A stretch of 64,000 nt of DNA from Clostridia bacterium (GTDB taxonomy: Bacteria; Bacillota; Clostridia; Oscillospirales; Acutalibacteraceae). Below the pieces are notes generated by a model that saw only the letters and a list, made by a program, of their open reading frames with translations, was not told the DNA's origin and made no database searches. Positions within the stretch are counted from its first letter, which is position 1, and every line of letters starts with the position of its first letter. The stretch covers positions 1 through 64,000 of the forward strand of contig JAFYSP010000022.1 of NCBI GenBank assembly GCA_017559305.1. Direction: 5' to 3'. Below are positions 60,028-64,000 of the stretch, in pieces. Position numbers and translations under genes: made by a program.

Positions 60028-61461
60028 TTAATATGCCTTGCCCCAGTAAACCATCTTCTTTGCGGGTTTTCCACAGCATACGCATTTGCCGTCAAGTTCT
60101 TCCTGCTCGAAGGGGATACATCTTGAGGTGACGCCGGCTGTTTCCTTGAGCTTGTCCTCACATTCACGGTCGCCGCACCACATTGCTTTGATGAAACCGG
60201 GCTTTTCGTCAGCAATTTTTACCATTTCATCAAGATTTTTTGCAACGTATGTCATTCTGTCTCTGCGAGCAGCGGCAGTATCAAAGAGATTCTTTGCTAT
60301 ACTGTCAAGAAGTTCGGGAATCTTTGTTTCGAGTTGGGCAAGAGGCACGAAAATCTTTTCTCTTGTATCTCTGCGAACGAGGACGCACTGTCCGTTTTCA
60401 ATGTCTTTAGGACCGATTTCAAGACGGAGGGGCACACCCTTCATTTCGTGCTCTGCAAATTTCCAACCGGGAGTCTGGTCACGAAGGTCGATATCTGCGC
60501 GGCAATATTTTTTAATACTTGCGAGGACTTCTTTTGCCTTGTCGGCAACACCCTCTTTGTGCATTGCGATAGGAACTATCATAACCTGAACAGGTGCGAT
60601 AGCAGGGGGAAGAACGAGACCGTTGTCATCGCCGTGTGTCATAATGACGGCGCCGATAAGACGAGTGGTACAACCCCATGAAGTCTGGTGGGGGTATGCG
60701 AGGTTGTTGCTCTTGTCGGAATACTGAATTCCGAAAGCCTTTGCAAAACCGTCACCGAAATAATGTGAAGTGCCGCTTTGTAATGCCTTACCGTCATGCA
60801 TAAGTGCTTCGATAGTATAAGTGTCTTCAGCACCTGCAAAACGCTCTTTGTCGGTCTTTTTGCCTTTGACAACGGGCATGCAAAGATATTTTTCACAGAA
60901 ATCGGCATAAACATTCAACATCTGAATTGTTTCTTTTTCTGCTTCCTCTGCAGTCGCATGAATTGTATGACCTTCCTGCCACAAGAATTCACGTGAACGA
61001 AGGAAAGGTCTTGTAGTCTTTTCCCAACGGACAACCGAACACCACTGATTGTAGAGTTTAGGCAAGTCACGATGAGATTGGATTATGTTTTTATAGTGTT
61101 CGCAGAAAAGGGTTTCGGAAGTGGGTCTTACACAAAGTTTTTCTTCAAGTTCTTCGTGACCGCCATGGGTAACCCAAGCAACTTCAGGAGCGAAACCTTC
61201 GACGTGGTCCTTTTCTTTTTGTAAAAGGCTTTCAGGAATAAACATAGGCATATAAACGTTGCTGTGTCCTGTTTCCTTAAACATGGTATCAAGGATATGC
61301 TGAATGTTTTCCCAGATTGCATAACCGTAAGGACGGATAACCATACAACCTCTGACGCTTGTATAGTCAATAAGTTCTGCCTTGATAACAACGTCGGTAT
61401 ACCAGCGGGCAAAATCCTCCTCCATAGAGGTTATTTCTTTAACTAATTTTTCGTTTGCCAT
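60028..61461 (-). CDS. proS: Prolyl-tRNA synthetase, eukaryote/archaeon-like type
   Basis: Class II synthetase. 477 residues from ATG 61461 (GGTGATTGAT upstream; a start four codons earlier is possible). It lacks the long editing insertion of the bacterial type and has the C-terminal zinc-like end with [18 protein letters not shown], so it is the type 3 (eukaryote-like) enzyme found in some Firmicutes. Motif 2 [26 protein letters not shown] and motif 3 [17 protein letters not shown] are present. With no INS editing domain, Ala-tRNA-Pro clearance would need a free-standing editor. Confidence 0.95.
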   Translation of the reverse strand: MANEKLVKEITSMEEDFARWYTDVVIKAELIDYTSVRGCMVIRPYGYAIWENIQHILDTMFKETGHSNVYMPMFIPESLLQKEKDHVEGFAPEVAWVTHGGHEELEEKLCVRPTSETLFCEHYKNIIQSHRDLPKLYNQWCSVVRWEKTTRPFLRSREFLWQEGHTIHATAEEAEKETIQMLNVYADFCEKYLCMPVVKGKKTDKERFAGAEDTYTIEALMHDGKALQSGTSHYFGDGFAKAFGIQYSDKSNNLAYPHQTSWGCTTRLIGAVIMTHGDDNGLVLPPAIAPVQVMIVPIAMHKEGVADKAKEVLASIKKYCRADIDLRDQTPGWKFAEHEMKGVPLRLEIGPKDIENGQCVLVRRDTREKIFVPLAQLETKIPELLDSIAKNLFDTAAARRDRMTYVAKNLDEMVKIADEKPGFIKAMWCGDRECEDKLKETAGVTSRCIPFEQEELDGKCVCCGKPAKKMVYWGKAY

Positions 61462-61496
61462 ATCAATCACCATTCTAAATGTTCATATTCTTTGTA

Positions 61497-61525
61497 ATTA
61501 TATAATATTATAATATATTTTTCAA
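61497..61525 (-). promoter_or_regulatory. Promoter of proS
   Basis: Minus strand: TTGAAA (61520-61525), 17 bases, TATAAT (61497-61502). No T-box leader fits in the 35-base gap to proS. Confidence 0.82.
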
Positions 61526-61550
61526 GTGGTAAGGGAATATAAAATTATTG

Positions 61551-61579
61551 TGGAAAAATAAAAAAGATTGTAGTATAAT
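61551..61579 (+). promoter_or_regulatory. Promoter of trkA-trkH
   Basis: TGGAAA (61551-61556), 17 bases, TATAAT (61574-61579), 44 bases before trkA. Confidence 0.65.
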
Positions 61580-61623
61580 ACCAAATATAGAAATTTACAT
61601 TTTGATTCCGAGAGGAGATAAAA

Positions 61624-62982
61624 ATGAATATTATAGTTATTGGTTGCGGCAAGATAGGAAGATGTCTCATTGAATCCTTGGCTTCAGAAGGGCATAACGT
61701 TATTGCAATAGACCCTAATCCCACCGTCATTTCAGAGATTACAAATCTATATGACGTTATGTGCGTTTGCGGAAGCGGAACTGATAGCGATACGCTCAAT
61801 GAGGCAAACGTTGAAAAAGCAGAACTTGTAATTTCGGTTACAGGGTCTGATGAATTTAATATGCTTGCCTGCTTCTTGGCTAAAAGAATGGGCGCCAAAA
61901 ACACTGTCGCCCGTATAAGAAATCCTGAGTATAACGACAACAGTTTGGGATTTTTAAAGTATCATCTTGATTTGTCGGTGCCGATAAATCCCGAAAAGTT
62001 AGCCGCAAGAGAACTATTCAATGTTCTTAAATTTCCCGGTGCTCTTAATATTGAAACCTTTTCTACAAGAAACTTTGAAATGGTTGAACTCAAACTCAAG
62101 AGCGATTCGGCGCTCGATGGAATGAAACTTATCGACGTTCGTAAACAATATCCCGGCAATTATCTTGTCTGCGCGGTCGGACGAGATGGCGAGACCATTA
62201 TTCCGGATGGTAATTTTGTGCTCAAAAGCGGAGATAAAATAGGTATAACTGCCCAACCTGCCGAGATTACAAGACTTTTGAAGAAGTTGGGACATCTGAA
62301 AAAACAGGCAAGAACGGTTATGATTCTCGGCGCTTCCAAAACTGCTTATTATCTTGCAAAACTTTTGATTTCGTCCGGTGTTTCGGTAAAAATTATTGAA
62401 CTTAATGAAACACGTTGTAAAGAGTTCAGCAATGCGCTTCCCGAAGCGGTAATGATTAATGGTGATGGTACGTCGCAAGAACTTTTACTTGAAGAGGGAA
62501 TTGATAAGGTCGATGGATTTGTTGCCTTGACGGGAATGGACGAGCAAAACATACTCGTATCAATAGTCGCATCTAACCATAAGGTACCCAAAGTTATAAC
62601 AAAGGTAAACCGAACAGAACTTGCCCAAATGGCAGAAAAACTCGGACTTGACAGTATCGTTTCACCCAAGAAGACGATTTCTAACGTAATTTGCAGATAT
62701 GCAAGAGCGCTCGAAAACTCCATGGGCAGTAACGTGGAAACACTTTACAAAATAATGGACGGAAGCGCAGAGGCTCTCGAATTTAACGTAGGTCAAGTTT
62801 TCAAGGCGGCAGACGTTCAGCTTAAAGATATATCCTTAAAGCAAGGCGTTCTTATCGCAGGAATTATCCGCGGCAGAAAAACTATTATTCCGTCAGGTAA
62901 TGATGCTATTTTGCAGGGCGACAAAGTAATAGTGGTTGCAGCAGGTAAAAAACTTTCCGATTTGTCGGATATAATTGCATAA
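61624..62982 (+). CDS. trkA: Trk potassium uptake protein TrkA
   Basis: 452 residues, cytosolic regulator of the TrkH channel, here the double-length form with two RCK_N-RCK_C halves. First Rossmann motif VIGCGKIGRCL at 5-15 and D-acidic end IAIDPNP; second VMILGASKTAYYLA near 230. The RCK_C parts contain DGETIIPDGNFVLKSGDKIGI and TIIPSGNDAILQGDKVIVV. ATG behind GAGAGGAG. Next to trkH, as usual. Confidence 0.95.
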   Translation: MNIIVIGCGKIGRCLIESLASEGHNVIAIDPNPTVISEITNLYDVMCVCGSGTDSDTLNEANVEKAELVISVTGSDEFNMLACFLAKRMGAKNTVARIRNPEYNDNSLGFLKYHLDLSVPINPEKLAARELFNVLKFPGALNIETFSTRNFEMVELKLKSDSALDGMKLIDVRKQYPGNYLVCAVGRDGETIIPDGNFVLKSGDKIGITAQPAEITRLLKKLGHLKKQARTVMILGASKTAYYLAKLLISSGVSVKIIELNETRCKEFSNALPEAVMINGDGTSQELLLEEGIDKVDGFVALTGMDEQNILVSIVASNHKVPKVITKVNRTELAQMAEKLGLDSIVSPKKTISNVICRYARALENSMGSNVETLYKIMDGSAEALEFNVGQVFKAADVQLKDISLKQGVLIAGIIRGRKTIIPSGNDAILQGDKVIVVAAGKKLSDLSDIIA

Positions 62983-62995
62983 AGGCGGCAAGAAA

Positions 62996-64000
62996 ATGAA
63001 TTATAAAATGGTTTTCGGTACTGTCGGTCGTGTACTTGCGGTAGAATCTGTTTTGATGTTGCTTCCGGCAATAGTATCGCTTTTGTATAATGAGAGCGCA
63101 ATTTGGGCAATACTTGTAACAGCAGGTGTTACCTTCTTGTTTGGCGCATTGCTTTCTATGTTGTGCAGAAAATCAAGTTCGGTAATATATGCAAAAGAAG
63201 GCTTTGCCATAGTGGCGCTAAGTTGGATTTTGATGTCTGTGTTCGGCGCTCTGCCTTTTGTATTATCAGGCGAAATACCCAACTATATTGATGCTTATTT
63301 CGAGATAGTCAGTGGTTTTACAACTACCGGTGCCACAATCCTTCGTGACGTTGAAATCATCAGCAAGGGATTACTTTTTTGGCGTAGTTTTTCTCATTGG
63401 ATCGGCGGTATGGGAGTTCTTGTGTTCATCATGGCAATTATGCCGAAAATTTCCGACCGTTCGATGCATATTCTTCGGGCTGAAATGCCGGGACATTCGG
63501 TTGGAAAACTCGTACCAAAGGCAAAAAGCACTGCAAGAATTTTGTATCTTATTTATATAGTAATGACTATTGTTCAGATGATTTTGTTGCTTTGCGGAGG
63601 AATGAGCCTGTTTGACAGTACCGTAATTTCCTTAGGCACTGCGGGTACAGGCGGATTTACGGTCACAAATGCAGGAATCGGTGGATACTCTGCTTATTGT
63701 CAATGGATAATACTTGTGTTTATGTTCCTTTACGGCATAAACTTCAACCTTTATTATATGTTGCTTATCAAAAAGGCAAAGTCGGTTTTCAAAAGTGAAG
63801 AACTTTGGAGTTATGTCGGAATTTTATCGGTTTCTACAGTAATAATAACAATAAATACCCTGTCGTCAACGGGAGTGCTGTCTGATACGGTGCGCCATTC
63901 GGCATTCCAGTCGGTAGCATTCATGACAACAACAGGCTTTTCCACAGCCAACTTTAATGATTGGCCCTCGCTTTCAAAAGCATTATTGCTTATACTTATG
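62996..64000 (+). CDS. trkH: Trk potassium channel subunit TrkH (3' end beyond window)
   Basis: 335 codons are visible; the frame is open to the window edge, so about 100-150 residues are missing. Membrane helices with pore motifs in each repeat: SGFTTTGATIL near 100 and SLGTAGTGGFTVTNAG near 215; the third, MTTTGFSTANFNDWP, near 308. ATG 62996 is 13 bases behind trkA and follows AAAGGCGGC. Potassium entry driven by membrane potential; gating by TrkA. Confidence 0.94.
   Translation, partial: MNYKMVFGTVGRVLAVESVLMLLPAIVSLLYNESAIWAILVTAGVTFLFGALLSMLCRKSSSVIYAKEGFAIVALSWILMSVFGALPFVLSGEIPNYIDAYFEIVSGFTTTGATILRDVEIISKGLLFWRSFSHWIGGMGVLVFIMAIMPKISDRSMHILRAEMPGHSVGKLVPKAKSTARILYLIYIVMTIVQMILLLCGGMSLFDSTVISLGTAGTGGFTVTNAGIGGYSAYCQWIILVFMFLYGINFNLYYMLLIKKAKSVFKSEELWSYVGILSVSTVIITINTLSSTGVLSDTVRHSAFQSVAFMTTTGFSTANFNDWPSLSKALLLILM

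Noticed and set aside
61462..61620. T-box upstream of proS or the TrpX-like operon
   Set aside because: Leaders are about 35-40 bases long in both cases, too short for a T-box; no specifier or T-box sequence is present.
1..64000. CRISPR arrays, insertion sequences, rRNA genes
   Set aside because: No regularly spaced repeats, no transposase-like protein and no rRNA-like segment were seen on either strand.

Overview
The window is a piece of a low-GC Gram-positive (Bacillota, class Clostridia) chromosome, most like an uncultured gut Oscillospirales relative. That placement is inferred from gene content and order (dgt-dnaG-rpoD, rnc-radical SAM-smc-ftsY, rpsF-ssb-rpsR, nadD-yqeK-LCP-rsfS-leuS), a class II GalT, a PPi-type phosphofructokinase, a CD1247-type cysteine-rich protein, purine-rich Shine-Dalgarno sites, many TTG starts and lipoprotein/LCP envelope genes. 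No rRNA is present, so the genus cannot be named. Most of the window is ordinary, tightly packed housekeeping DNA.

Layout. 1-6.1 kb: rpmE, yigZ, then dgt-dnaG-rpoD followed by an Rrf2 regulator, a TSCPD protein and an unknown gene. 6.1-8.4 kb: a self-contained bacterial tyrosine kinase module (Wzz-like adaptor, CapB kinase, PHP phosphatase) with no polysaccharide genes beside it. 8.4-9.6 kb (minus): rpsF-ssb-rpsR. 9.6-12.6 kb: coaX, an ECF S component and galT. 12.6-16.1 kb: D-2-hydroxyacid dehydrogenase and rarA (minus), then an MFS transporter. 16.2-22.2 kb (minus): a compact phage head-and-packaging cassette (TerS, TerL, portal, protease, major capsid, three neck-size proteins) with no tail, lysis, replication or integration genes. 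22.3-28 kb: S1-domain protein, Mrp, an SPFH protein, tRNA-Ala(CGC), a membrane protein, a Cys-rich protein/XRE regulator pair with twin operators, and a PPi-PFK. 28-46.8 kb: a very long plus-strand series from a SpoU methyltransferase and dprA through topA, trmFO, plsX, rnc, smc, ftsY, rdgB, nadD, an LCP protein and rsfS to leuS, mostly overlapping or nearly so. 46.8-52.2 kb: rpsU, yqeG, an endonuclease IV-like protein, efp, the Cys-Asp repeat protein, a frame-broken ispD, ispF, a DUF4830-like protein and an RsuA-type pseudouridine synthase. 52.2-64 kb: mgtE with a structured leader, lgt-folD, a TrpXYZ-like ABC transporter, proS, and trkA followed by trkH, which runs off the window.

The items most worth attention are: the isolated capsid cassette, whose gene content resembles that of capsid-forming satellites but lacks mobility genes; the terS frame break at a run of eight A residues just after its start; the single-base frame break in ispD; the mgtE leader, with a 27-codon upstream ORF and a hairpin covering the ribosome binding site; the capC ribosome binding site built into a terminator hairpin; two near-identical 17-bp operators between the XRE regulator and a Cys-rich peptide gene; and a perfect 14-bp palindrome lying exactly between the -35 and -10 boxes of the TrpX-like operon promoter.

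All calls come from reading the sequence. No database search or folding program was run, so family names rest on remembered motifs and gene order.
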